From positions 1 through 6,651 of the forward strand of contig CAKSFY010000120.1 of NCBI GenBank assembly GCA_934454035.1: 6,651 nucleotides of DNA. The letters are read 5' to 3'. Under the pieces are notes generated by a model that searched no databases, was not told the DNA's origin, and saw only the letters and a program-made list of their open reading frames with translations. Positions 1-4,823 of the stretch are shown in pieces; the stretch's first letter is position 1; every line of letters starts with the position of its first letter. The stretch comes from an uncultured Clostridia bacterium (GTDB lineage Bacteria > Bacillota > Clostridia > UBA1381). Both the position numbers and the translations under genes were made by a program.

Positions 1-11
1 AGCCTGTAGTA

Positions 12-54
12 GCCCCTTATAGGGGCAGTGCAAACCACCAGTTTACTGGTGGTT
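12..54. repeat. Two tandem hairpins, possible IS200/IS605-family end
   Basis: There are two perfect stem-loops in a row. The first has arms GCCCC/GGGGC (12-16 and 22-26) with a 5-nt loop. The second has arms AACCACCAG/CTGGTGGTT (33-41 and 46-54) with the loop TTTA. Neither is followed by a T-run on either strand, so they do not look like ordinary intrinsic terminators for the LysM gene that ends at 97. Subterminal hairpins of this ACCACC/GGTGGT kind are typical of the ends of IS200/IS605 elements, whose transposase recognises folded single strands. The transposase itself would lie left of the window, so this assignment is an inference by resemblance. A factor-dependent terminator or a small-RNA end is the alternative. 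Confidence 0.4.
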
Positions 55-96
55 ATGATTTGAACATACACGTAATGATGAAAAATGAATCCGTGT

Positions 97-393
97 TTAT
101 ATCGGGATAACAAGTTCATCTCCGGCATAGATAGTACTGCCGTGAAGCTTATTATATTTTTTTATGTCATAAACAAGCGAGCGTGTGTTTTTCTTGCCGA
201 AATTATTATTTTTTGCAATACTCCAAAGAGTGTCACCGGGTTTTACATGAACCAATATGTATTGAAATTCATCCGCCTGGGCAGTGTGATTCTTTACGGA
301 AGAAAATCCGCAGCAGGTGAGTATAAGCAGTATTGCCAGAAAGGCGGCAAATCTTCTTCTTTTTATTATTACGGTTCTTTTACGTTTTTTCAT
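97..393 (-). CDS. YneA-like LysM protein, probable SOS-induced cell division suppressor
   Basis: This is a 98-aa protein: a very basic N-terminus (KKRKR, then KRRR), one membrane segment at about residues 14-31, a short linker, and a single C-terminal LysM domain at about 44-97 (motif VKPGDTLWSIAKNN, ending GDELVIPI). This size and order match Bacillus YneA, an SOS-induced protein that is held in the membrane and delays septation during DNA damage. The ATG at 393 is chosen because GGAGG (402-406) lies 8 nt upstream. The frame is open back to 501, but starting there would place the start upstream of the promoter. Regulation by LexA is strongly suggested by four boxes at 410-512. Unlike the usual Firmicute layout, the divergent neighbour is not lexA but a GNAT gene. 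A plain cell-wall-binding LysM protein is the alternative, but the SOS operators argue for the YneA role. Confidence 0.85.
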   Translation of the reverse strand: MKKRKRTVIIKRRRFAAFLAILLILTCCGFSSVKNHTAQADEFQYILVHVKPGDTLWSIAKNNNFGKKNTRSLVYDIKKYNKLHGSTIYAGDELVIPI

Positions 394-409
394 AACAGTC
401 GCCTCCAAA

Positions 410-423
410 CGAAAATATGTTTG
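410..423. promoter_or_regulatory. LexA-like box A
   Basis: CGAAAATATGTTTG matches the Firmicute SOS operator CGAACATATGTTCG at 12 of 14 positions. It lies between the predicted transcription start and the ribosome binding site of the LysM gene, where bound repressor would block elongation. Confidence 0.7.
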
Positions 424-435
424 CTTTATGAGTCT

Positions 436-464
436 ATTATACCAGAATGTATGTTTGGTGTCAA
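436..464 (-). promoter_or_regulatory. Consensus sigma-A promoter of the LysM gene
   Basis: On the minus strand, TTGACA (459-464) and TATAAT (436-441) are separated by exactly 17 bp, which is a perfect vegetative promoter. Transcription should begin near 428. The spacer is almost filled by a LexA-like box (444-457), so a strong promoter is probably kept silent by bound repressor. Confidence 0.9.
444..457. promoter_or_regulatory. LexA-like box B, inside the promoter spacer
   Basis: AGAATGTATGTTTG matches the SOS consensus at 10 of 14 positions. It is the weakest of the four boxes by sequence but the best placed, lying between the -10 and -35 of the LysM promoter. Confidence 0.55.
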
Positions 465-474
465 GAGAAAAATA

Positions 475-488
475 CGAATAAATGTTCG
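475..488. promoter_or_regulatory. LexA-like box C
   Basis: CGAATAAATGTTCG matches the SOS consensus at 12 of 14 positions. It lies just upstream of the -35 of the LysM promoter. Confidence 0.75.
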
Positions 489-498
489 TTATTTTTAA

Positions 499-512
499 CA
501 AAAATATGTTCG
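499..512. promoter_or_regulatory. LexA-like box D
   Basis: CAAAAATATGTTCG matches the SOS consensus at 12 of 14 positions. It is the outermost box, about 33 bp from the -35 of the divergent GNAT promoter, so it could also influence that gene. Confidence 0.65.
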
Positions 513-545
513 CTTTTTTGTAAGCAATTTATTAATTGATTATTG

Positions 546-574
546 TTGACAAAGTGATAATGATATTGTAAAAT
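546..574 (+). promoter_or_regulatory. Promoter of the GNAT-methyltransferase operon
   Basis: TTGACA (546-551) and TAAAAT (569-574) are 17 bp apart, 32 bp upstream of the ATG at 606. The spacer is unusual: it carries an AAAGTGATAAT half-site that is also present near the convergent TetR-type gene. Confidence 0.8.
551..570 (+). promoter_or_regulatory. Candidate repressor operator in the GNAT promoter
   Basis: The 11-mer AAAGTGATAAT (551-561), followed by a TATTnTA-like stretch (564-570), fills the promoter spacer. The same 11-mer occurs on the minus strand at 2299-2309 in front of the TetR-type gene, within an imperfect palindrome. A shared site for that regulator is the simplest reading. TGATAATGATATT also resembles half of a Fur box, so an iron-responsive repressor is the alternative. 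Confidence 0.4.
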
Positions 575-605
575 ATAAGTACTATTAGAGGAACGGAGAT
601 TTTGT

Positions 606-1064
606 ATGAAAATAGAAATTGCGGAAAAGGAACTGCGCGAAAAGGCGGCTGAATGGTTTCATGAAAAATGGGGTGTTCCGGCTGAGGCTTATTCGGAAAG
701 CATGCGTTCTTCCGAGAATTCCGATTGCGGTGTGCCGCGATGGTACATAATTCAAGAAAATAATAAAATTATAGCAGGACTCGGAGTTATAGAAAATGAT
801 TTTCATAAGGAAAAACAGTTTTCTCCGAATATTTGCGCTCTATATGTCGAGAAGGAATACAGAAATAAGGGATTGGCCCGAATGCTTTTGGATAATGCTT
901 GTAATGAACTATCTGAAAAAGGTGTTAAGGATGTGTACTTAATTACATCTCATACCGAATTTTATGAACGCTGCGGATGGGAATTTTTTAAGATAGCTGA
1001 GGAGGATAGCGGCGAGAAGTCGAGAATGTATCACAGAGCTTTATCGCAGAATGAAAATGGATAA
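606..1064 (+). CDS. GNAT family N-acetyltransferase
   Basis: The 152-aa length is normal for a single-domain GNAT enzyme, which moves an acetyl group from acetyl-CoA to an amine. The acetyl-CoA pyrophosphate loop is R86-N-K-G-L-A91 after a beta strand (ICALYVEKEYR). The downstream FYERCGW (119-125) is the usual strand-turn near the active site. An N-terminal acidic and basic helix is followed by WYIIQENNKIIAGLGV, the early beta hairpin. GGAG at 595-598 is 7 nt from the ATG. The substrate cannot be read from the sequence: the subgroup contains small-molecule and antibiotic acetyltransferases as well as many of unknown target. It is first in a two-gene operon and overlaps the next gene by 14 nt. 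Control by the nearby TetR-type regulator is suggested by a shared promoter motif. Confidence 0.88.
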   Translation: MKIEIAEKELREKAAEWFHEKWGVPAEAYSESMRSSENSDCGVPRWYIIQENNKIIAGLGVIENDFHKEKQFSPNICALYVEKEYRNKGLARMLLDNACNELSEKGVKDVYLITSHTEFYERCGWEFFKIAEEDSGEKSRMYHRALSQNENG

Positions 1065-1635
1065 ATACAAAATATTTGCACTTTTAATACTTGGAGTGTT
1101 TTACGGGATTTATTTTACAAAAATGTATATTCAGAAAAAGCATGGAATCAAAACAAATCAAATCGGACAGCGAAAGGAAAAATCTTTACACAGGACGGAA
1201 ATGTTTATGTCAGCGGCAACTTGTTCTGCAGCGGCTGTTCAGCTTGCGTTGGTTTTGCTTGATTTAAACTATGCAGCAGATTGGCTGAGGACATGCGGGT
1301 TTGTTATCGGGATTGCAGGAGACGGTTTTTTTCTTGCTGCTGTTGTCTGCATGAAGGACAGTTGGAGAGCGGGTATTCCGAAGGCGGATAAAACCGAAAT
1401 TGTAACCGGCGGAATTTATTCTGTCAGCAGAAATCCGGCATTTGTGGGGTTTGACTTAATGTATCTGGGTGTACTTTTTATTTACTTTAATATTTTTACG
1501 GGAATTTGTACGGTATTTGCGATTGTGATGCTTCATTTGCAAATTTTGCAGGAGGAAAAATATTTGGAACGGACTTTCGGCAGTGAATATGAAAATTACA
1601 GAAAAAAAGTACACAGATATATAGGAAAAATATAA
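1051..1635 (+). CDS. Isoprenylcysteine carboxyl methyltransferase-like membrane protein
   Basis: This is a 194-aa integral membrane protein with segments at about 7-27, 51-71, 82-101 and a long hairpin at 132-165. The C-terminal signature is that of the ICMT/phospholipid methyltransferase family: GGIYSVSRNP (120-129), a His in the last membrane helix (162), then QEEKYLERTFGSEYENYRKK and RYI (167-191). Family members use S-adenosylmethionine bound at the cytosolic face. Bacteria have no prenylated-protein CAAX pathway of the eukaryotic kind, so the true substrate here is unknown and may be a lipid or small molecule. There is no clear ribosome binding site. The ATG at 1051, or the one at 1057, overlaps the end of the GNAT gene, so translation is probably coupled. 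A terminator follows within a few bases. Confidence 0.85.
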   Translation: MKMDKYKIFALLILGVFYGIYFTKMYIQKKHGIKTNQIGQRKEKSLHRTEMFMSAATCSAAAVQLALVLLDLNYAADWLRTCGFVIGIAGDGFFLAAVVCMKDSWRAGIPKADKTEIVTGGIYSVSRNPAFVGFDLMYLGVLFIYFNIFTGICTVFAIVMLHLQILQEEKYLERTFGSEYENYRKKVHRYIGKI

Positions 1636-1637
1636 AG

Positions 1638-1675
1638 AAAAACCATTGCTGCTTAATAATCGCGCAATGGTTTTT
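1638..1675. terminator. Bidirectional terminator between convergent genes
   Basis: A 12-bp perfect stem, AAAAACCATTGC (1638-1649) with GCAATGGTTTTT (1664-1675), encloses a 14-nt loop. A-rich and T-rich flanks give a U-tract in both directions. It sits between the stop of the methyltransferase-like gene (1635) and the stop of the TetR-type gene (1687), so it serves both. Confidence 0.9.
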
Positions 1676-1686
1676 ATGTGATTATT

Positions 1687-2220
1687 TTATTTTGCTCTGA
1701 GCAGTATTGAAGCTAAAAAATCAAACTGGCTTTTTAGTTTTACTTTATCATCCCATACGGCGTATTCCATCACGGCAGATATGTATAAATATACTATCGG
1801 ATACAATGCATCTTTATTTATATTGTGAATAACGGAAAGCTTCTCGGCATATTTGTCATACAAAGAATTATTTTTATCCCAGCTTTTTCGTATTCGTTTC
1901 CCGTAAGCCGGACTGACTGCTGCCTGATATATGAAACGCAGAGCCTTTTGATTTTCTTTTATTATTTGCTCGCATTTTGAAAAAGACATGCTTGGTTTGC
2001 ATACACCTCGGATAACATTGTCTGTTATTTTTTTTATACCGTATTCGGTTGCTTTACATATAATATTTGTTTTATCACCGAACCGATAGTACAAGCTTCC
2101 TTGCGCAACATTTGTATTTTTACACATGTCTCTGATATGAGCATTCTCAAGACCGTTATTAACAAGAAACTCAAAAAGCTTGCCTAAAAGTTCATCATTG
2201 CCGCATTCAATGTTCTTCAT
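1687..2220 (-). CDS. TetR/AcrR family transcriptional regulator
   Basis: This 177-aa protein has an N-terminal TetR-type helix-turn-helix: helix 1 LLGKLFEFLVNNG, then IRDMCKNTNVAQGSLYYRFGDK (29-50), in which VAQGSLYYRF is the recognition helix, and KTNIICKATEYGI, the usual start of helix 4. The rest is an all-helical ligand-binding domain (about 55-177) with no recognisable ligand signature. GGGAGG (2227-2232) is 6 nt from the ATG. TetR proteins repress as dimers and usually control their own and adjacent genes. Candidate sites are the near-palindrome at 2286-2309 and the matching motif in the promoter of the convergent GNAT operon. Its own promoter lies inside a segment bounded by inverted repeats, so its expression may be switched by inversion. 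Confidence 0.87.
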   Translation of the reverse strand: MKNIECGNDELLGKLFEFLVNNGLENAHIRDMCKNTNVAQGSLYYRFGDKTNIICKATEYGIKKITDNVIRGVCKPSMSFSKCEQIIKENQKALRFIYQAAVSPAYGKRIRKSWDKNNSLYDKYAEKLSVIHNINKDALYPIVYLYISAVMEYAVWDDKVKLKSQFDFLASILLRAK

Positions 2221-2253
2221 ATTTAACCTCCCGCCGTTTTAAGTCATTGTCTG

Positions 2254-2275
2254 CAACATAATTCTCATTATGTTG
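2254..2275. repeat. Left palindromic inverted repeat
   Basis: Perfect 9-bp arms CAACATAAT (2254-2262) and ATTATGTTG (2267-2275) surround TCTC. The site lies in the untranslated leader between the TetR-gene promoter and its ribosome binding site. The asymmetric centre (TCTC here, GAGA in the other copy at 2548-2567) shows that the two copies are inverted relative to each other. It could be a recombination site, an operator or the end of a small mobile unit. Confidence 0.85.
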
Positions 2276-2285
2276 AAAATAAAAA

Positions 2286-2309
2286 AAGTATAATACATAT
2301 TATCACTTT
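2286..2309. promoter_or_regulatory. Candidate autoregulatory operator of the TetR-type gene
   Basis: This is an imperfect palindrome with arms AAGTATAATA (2286-2295) and TATTATCACTT (2298-2308), differing by one inserted base. It covers the expected transcription start just downstream of the -10 (2312-2317). The minus strand here reads AAAGTGATAAT (2299-2309), identical to the 11-mer in the GNAT promoter. Confidence 0.5.
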
Positions 2310-2311
2310 AT

Positions 2312-2340
2312 ATACTATCATATTTAGCCGATTCTGTCAA
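2312..2340 (-). promoter_or_regulatory. Promoter of the TetR-type gene
   Basis: On the minus strand, TTGACA (2335-2340) and TAGTAT (2312-2317) are 17 bp apart. The promoter lies inside the region flanked by the inverted repeats, while the ribosome binding site and coding region are outside. Inversion would therefore detach it from the gene. Confidence 0.65.
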
Positions 2341-2355
2341 TGACTTGGGTTATTT

Positions 2356-2383
2356 TTGTTATAATTTGTAAATTTAATATAAT
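2356..2383 (+). promoter_or_regulatory. Possible plus-strand promoter within the inverted-repeat segment
   Basis: TTGTTA (2356-2361) and TATAAT (2378-2383) are separated by 16 bp. The -10 is perfect but the -35 is weak, and no gene follows. Any transcript would include the 2408-2446 hairpin and end at the terminator at 2512-2536, giving a non-coding RNA of about 150 nt. Confidence 0.3.
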
Positions 2384-2407
2384 GCCTCGTGAGCTTGATG
2401 ACATGAT

Positions 2408-2446
2408 AATTAAGCCGATGATAATATTTTTTTCATCGGCTTAATT
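2408..2446. repeat. Long perfect hairpin in the gene-free segment
   Basis: The arms 2408-2421 and 2433-2446 pair over 14 bp (core TTAAGCCGATGA/TCATCGGCTTAA) around an 11-nt T-rich loop. No clear T-tract follows on either strand, so it is a poor intrinsic terminator. It may be an RNA structure, a protein-binding site or a weak barrier to read-through from the recombinase gene towards the TetR-type gene. Confidence 0.75.
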
Positions 2447-2511
2447 TACGTGCTGATTTGAACAAAGAAAAACTGATTTTGTGAGAAAATTTCATTTACA
2501 GCTAATCCAAT

Positions 2512-2536
2512 AAGCAGTCGTATGGCTGCTTTTTTT
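2512..2536 (+). terminator. Intrinsic terminator on the plus strand with no gene in front of it
   Basis: The stem AAGCAGTC (2512-2519) pairs with GGCTGCTT (2524-2531, one G-T pair) around a GTAT loop, followed by T2530-T2536. It is a convincing terminator, yet no plus-strand gene lies upstream within the window since 1635. It could end a small RNA from the promoter at 2356-2383. If the inverted-repeat segment flipped, it would face the TetR-type gene. Confidence 0.7.
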
Positions 2537-2547
2537 ATTTGTATAAC

Positions 2548-2567
2548 ACATAATGAGAATTATGTTG
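2548..2567. repeat. Right palindromic inverted repeat
   Basis: These twenty bases are identical to the reverse complement of 2254-2273. This copy keeps the palindromic core CATAAT-GAGA-ATTATG, but its outer arm is shortened on the left side (CACATAAT rather than CAACATAAT). Sequences outside both copies are unrelated, and no target-site duplication is visible. Confidence 0.85.
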
Positions 2568-2575
2568 AATTTTTA

Positions 2576-2739
2576 TTTTCAGCACCGCAGTAAGCCGAGC
2601 TTTTGCAACTGCTTTATATGCTCTGTTCCGCTTTCATACGATGTTTGTCAAGGGGTTTTGTGAAATTTTTTCAAAAATTTTTTCAACACCGCAGTAAACC
2701 GAGCTTTTGTAGCTGCTTTATATGCTCCGTTCCGCTTTC
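2576..2739. repeat. 60-bp direct repeat pair at the recombinase 3' end
   Basis: Bases 2576-2635 and 2680-2739 are direct repeats with a 104-bp offset and 55 of 60 bases identical. The right copy is the 3' end of the intact recombinase gene and the left copy is the orphan remnant. The 44 bp between them are AT-rich with no further homology seen. Confidence 0.9.
2579..2635 (-). pseudogene. Orphan 3' end of a second tyrosine recombinase gene
   Basis: This encodes ESGTEHIKQLQKLGLLRC followed by TGA, the same 18 residues and stop that end the intact recombinase at 2683-3528. Across 60 aligned bases (2576-2635 against 2680-2739) there are five differences, one just after the stop and the other four all synonymous. 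Upstream, the homology stops abruptly at 2635/2636 and the frame soon meets a stop. The copy is therefore the remnant of a paralogous recombinase gene that evolved as coding sequence and then lost its body, rather than a fresh local duplication. Recombination between tandem or dispersed recombinase genes is a likely cause. Confidence 0.75.
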
Positions 2740-3528
2740 CATTGTATAAAGACGGGTAGTTTCGACAGATGAATGACCGAGTATATCGGCAAGACGCACT
2801 ATATCTTTTTGCAAACTGTAGAATGTCCGTGCAAACAAATGTCTGAAATTATGAGGGAATACCTTGTCTTTGTTTACTCCAGCAGTTTCGCATAAATCTT
2901 TTAACATTTTCCATATTGCACAGCGGTCAAGAGGTTTGCCACTCCTCGTAATAAATACCGAGCCACTTTTTATATTTCGAGATTGAATATATCCTTTTAA
3001 CATTTGACACAACTTTTTCGGCAGAAATATTTGTCTTATCTTTCCTTTGCAGTCTATAACTGCTTGTCCTTGCCTGACAGCTTCACAAGTTACATATTTT
3101 ATTTCCGACACCCTCAAGCCTGTACTTGCTATTGTCTGCATTAAATAATATAATCGCTCATTCTTCTTGTCCTTTGCTGCAATCAACAACCGTTCATATT
3201 CCGCTTTTGATAATTCCTTTGAATTATCTGCAAATATGCGCCTTTGAATTTTCAATGTTTTCACTTTCAAATCATACCAACCCATAAATATAAAAAATGC
3301 GTTTATGGAAGATAACATTGAATTTACGCTTTTTATCGCATATCTTTTGCACAACTCTTTTTTGTATTCGATAACAACCGATTTATCAATGCTTTTGCCT
3401 TGTAACCACTCACGAAATAAGCGAATATCACGCATATATTTTTCTATCGTATTATCGCTCCGTTCTTCCTCATATAGATAGATTTTGAAATTATTAATTA
3501 GTTCATTTGTAATAATTTTCTCATTCAC
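2683..3528 (-). CDS. Tyrosine recombinase/integrase (XerC/D-like), candidate invertase
   Basis: This 281-aa protein has an N-terminal SAM-like core-binding domain (about 5-95, including DNTIEKYMRDIRLFREWL) and a C-terminal catalytic domain. All catalytic residues are present: R139 (STGLRVSEI), a Lys in CKGKIR (161 or 163), H226 and R229 (HNFRH), H252 (GHSS) and nucleophile Y261 (TTRLYT). It should cut and rejoin DNA through a 3'-phosphotyrosine link. The length fits short XerC/D or invertase-type enzymes rather than phage integrases with an arm-binding domain. The GTG at 3528 is chosen because AAAGG lies about 12 nt upstream. The frame stays open to a GTG at 3564, but that would abut the TATAAT at 3565-3570. 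The inverted repeats at 2254-2567 are its most obvious local targets. A chromosome-dimer resolvase role is less likely given this context. Confidence 0.85.
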   Translation of the reverse strand: MNEKIITNELINNFKIYLYEEERSDNTIEKYMRDIRLFREWLQGKSIDKSVVIEYKKELCKRYAIKSVNSMLSSINAFFIFMGWYDLKVKTLKIQRRIFADNSKELSKAEYERLLIAAKDKKNERLYYLMQTIASTGLRVSEIKYVTCEAVRQGQAVIDCKGKIRQIFLPKKLCQMLKGYIQSRNIKSGSVFITRSGKPLDRCAIWKMLKDLCETAGVNKDKVFPHNFRHLFARTFYSLQKDIVRLADILGHSSVETTRLYTMESGTEHIKQLQKLGLLRC

Positions 3529-3564
3529 TGTATTCACACACCTTTCAATTATATATTTTACCAC

Positions 3565-3595
3565 ATTATAAAAATATATAACTTTTCATTGTGAA
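3565..3595 (-). promoter_or_regulatory. Probable promoter of the recombinase gene
   Basis: On the minus strand a perfect TATAAT (3565-3570) is preceded by TTCACA (3590-3595) at a long 19-bp spacing. The -10 is convincing and the -35 is weak. Its position gives a leader of about 30 nt to the GTG at 3528. Confidence 0.5.
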
Positions 3596-3618
3596 TATCA
3601 GGAATCACAAGCAACAAA

Positions 3619-3651
3619 AAAAGACTTCACGTTTAAAACCCGAAGTCTTTT
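3619..3651 (-). terminator. Terminator of the hydrolase-dehydrogenase operon
   Basis: A 10-bp perfect stem, AAAAGACTTC (3619-3628) with GAAGTCTTTT (3642-3651), encloses a 13-nt loop. On the minus strand it is followed by a run of T (complement of 3616-3622). It begins 9 bp after the stop of the alcohol dehydrogenase gene and insulates the recombinase gene from the operon. Confidence 0.9.
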
Positions 3652-3660
3652 GATAAAAAA

Positions 3661-4812
3661 CTAAATCAACGCTTTATATATTGCAGAAATGTCGTCTTCA
3701 CTGACATTTTTGCGAGTATTCGCAGGGCTTCCGCTTGCGAGTGCGTCAGATGTCATTTTTGGAATTGCGGAGGTGAATTTTTGAGTGTCAATCCCATATT
3801 CCGCTATTGTCGGAACTTCACACTTTTTGCATATTTCAAAAAGTCCGTCAATAAACTTATCTGCCGCCGTTTCATCGCTGTCTGCTGCCGCTGCCGTTCC
3901 GACGGCTCTTGAAAGTTCCGCAAACCTTTCCGTCGCACCGTCTTTTGCGAAATCCATACACTTGCACAAAAGCATTGCGTTTGACAAGCCGTGCGGCACA
4001 TGGAACAATGCACCGATCGGGCGGCTCATACCATGCACAATTGTAACAGATGAATTATTTATGCAAATTCCCGCTTCAAGTGCTGCTATTGACATTTCAT
4101 ATCTTGCTGTTTCATTTTCTCCGTCATTGTATGCAATCGGAAGATAGTTAAAAATCCGTTTTACAGCAGATAGCGCCAATGCGTCTGTAAGAGGCTGAGC
4201 CTGCTTAGACGTGTATGCTTCAACAGTATGAGTGAGAGCGTCAAGCCCGGTTGATGCCGTTATGCTCTTAGGCGAGCTTAATGTGTTTGTATAATCAACG
4301 ATTGCTAAATCAGGCAACAGCGCCGCACCTTTAAGCAGCATTTTTACATCTGTTTTGGCATCTGTTATAACGGTAAATTTTGTTGCTTCCGAGCCTGTTC
4401 CGGCTGTTGTCGGGATTGCCGCCATAGGCGGAAATTCGCCGCTGATTTCTTTCCCCATATAATCGCTGAGTTTTCCGCCGCATACATTCAGTACGGCAAT
4501 TGCTTTTATTGCGTCGAGAGGGCTGCCGCCGCCCATTCCGATAAGAAAGTCGCAGTTATTTTCACGATATACCTTTAAGCCTTCTTCAATCATAACATCG
4601 GTAGGTTCTCCCGTAATATTCTTAAATACAACACATTCAAGTCCGTTTTCGGAAAGCTTTGATACAAGCATTTTGAAAGCGTCAAGCTCCGATACGATCC
4701 GCCCCGTTACAATGAGCGGTTTTTTGCCCATTGCAACAAGGTATTTTATTGAATCTGTGATTGCACCGATTCCTGTTATTATTTTTTTCGGAGTCAGAAA
4801 TTCCTTGCTCAT
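3661..4812 (-). CDS. Iron-type (group III) alcohol dehydrogenase
   Basis: This 383-aa protein is the normal family length. The N-terminal half holds the dinucleotide-binding region (GMGGGSPLDAIKA, about 92-104) and PTTAGTGSEAT (134-144). The C-terminal half is helical and carries the metal ligands D191 and H195 (GLDALTHTVEAY), H260 (VHGMS) and H274 (PHGLSNA), spaced as in FucO. The enzyme should interconvert an aldehyde and an alcohol with NAD(P)H in the cytosol. One odd feature is that the FucO H267 position is Arg here (HGMSRPIG). The ATG at 4812 has GAGGTG 5 nt upstream, and the gene starts 11 nt after the hydrolase stop, so the two are co-transcribed. Beside an M20 ureido-hydrolase, malonic semialdehyde or glyoxylate-type aldehydes are plausible substrates, but this is inference. 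The class also includes 1,3-propanediol, butanol and hydroxybutyrate dehydrogenases. Confidence 0.9.
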   Translation of the reverse strand: MSKEFLTPKKIITGIGAITDSIKYLVAMGKKPLIVTGRIVSELDAFKMLVSKLSENGLECVVFKNITGEPTDVMIEEGLKVYRENNCDFLIGMGGGSPLDAIKAIAVLNVCGGKLSDYMGKEISGEFPPMAAIPTTAGTGSEATKFTVITDAKTDVKMLLKGAALLPDLAIVDYTNTLSSPKSITASTGLDALTHTVEAYTSKQAQPLTDALALSAVKRIFNYLPIAYNDGENETARYEMSIAALEAGICINNSSVTIVHGMSRPIGALFHVPHGLSNAMLLCKCMDFAKDGATERFAELSRAVGTAAAADSDETAADKFIDGLFEICKKCEVPTIAEYGIDTQKFTSAIPKMTSDALASGSPANTRKNVSEDDISAIYKALI

Positions 4813-4823
4813 ATTCTCACCTC

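Larger units (their letters stand above)
2254..2567. other. Candidate invertible promoter segment; otherwise gene-free region
   Basis: No protein gene was recognised between 2221 and 2578. The interval holds the two inverted repeats, the TetR-gene promoter, a near-palindromic operator, a 14-bp hairpin and a plus-strand terminator, and the tyrosine recombinase gene follows it. Exact inverted repeats bounding a promoter beside a site-specific recombinase is the known architecture of phase-variable switches in Firmicutes and Bacteroides. What is seen is the layout; inversion is inferred. Alternatives are two operators of the same regulator, or a miniature transposable element. Confidence 0.4.

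Noticed and set aside
85..498. Plus-strand open frame of 137 codons across the LysM gene
   Set aside because: It is antisense to the well-supported LysM gene and its promoter, has no ribosome binding site and its product shows no domain character.
551..569. Fur box in the GNAT promoter
   Set aside because: Only the left half fits the TGATAAT-N-ATTATCA consensus; the right half has several mismatches. The motif shared with the TetR gene explains the sequence better.
2241..2346. Inverted pair AAGTCATTG (2241-2249) and CAATGACTT (2338-2346)
   Set aside because: Nine-base arms about 90 bp apart are expected by chance in AT-rich DNA. They do not coincide with the boundaries of the longer repeats, although one overlaps the edge of the TetR-gene -35.
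2382..2444. Short plus-strand frame beginning MPRELDD (20 codons)
   Set aside because: It lies across the large hairpin, has no ribosome binding site, and its C-terminal half is encoded by the T-rich loop. It is treated as non-coding.
2636..2679. TTGACA on the minus strand between the recombinase repeats (2645-2650) as a promoter
   Set aside because: No acceptable -10 follows at 16-18 bp, and the only downstream coding material is the recombinase remnant.
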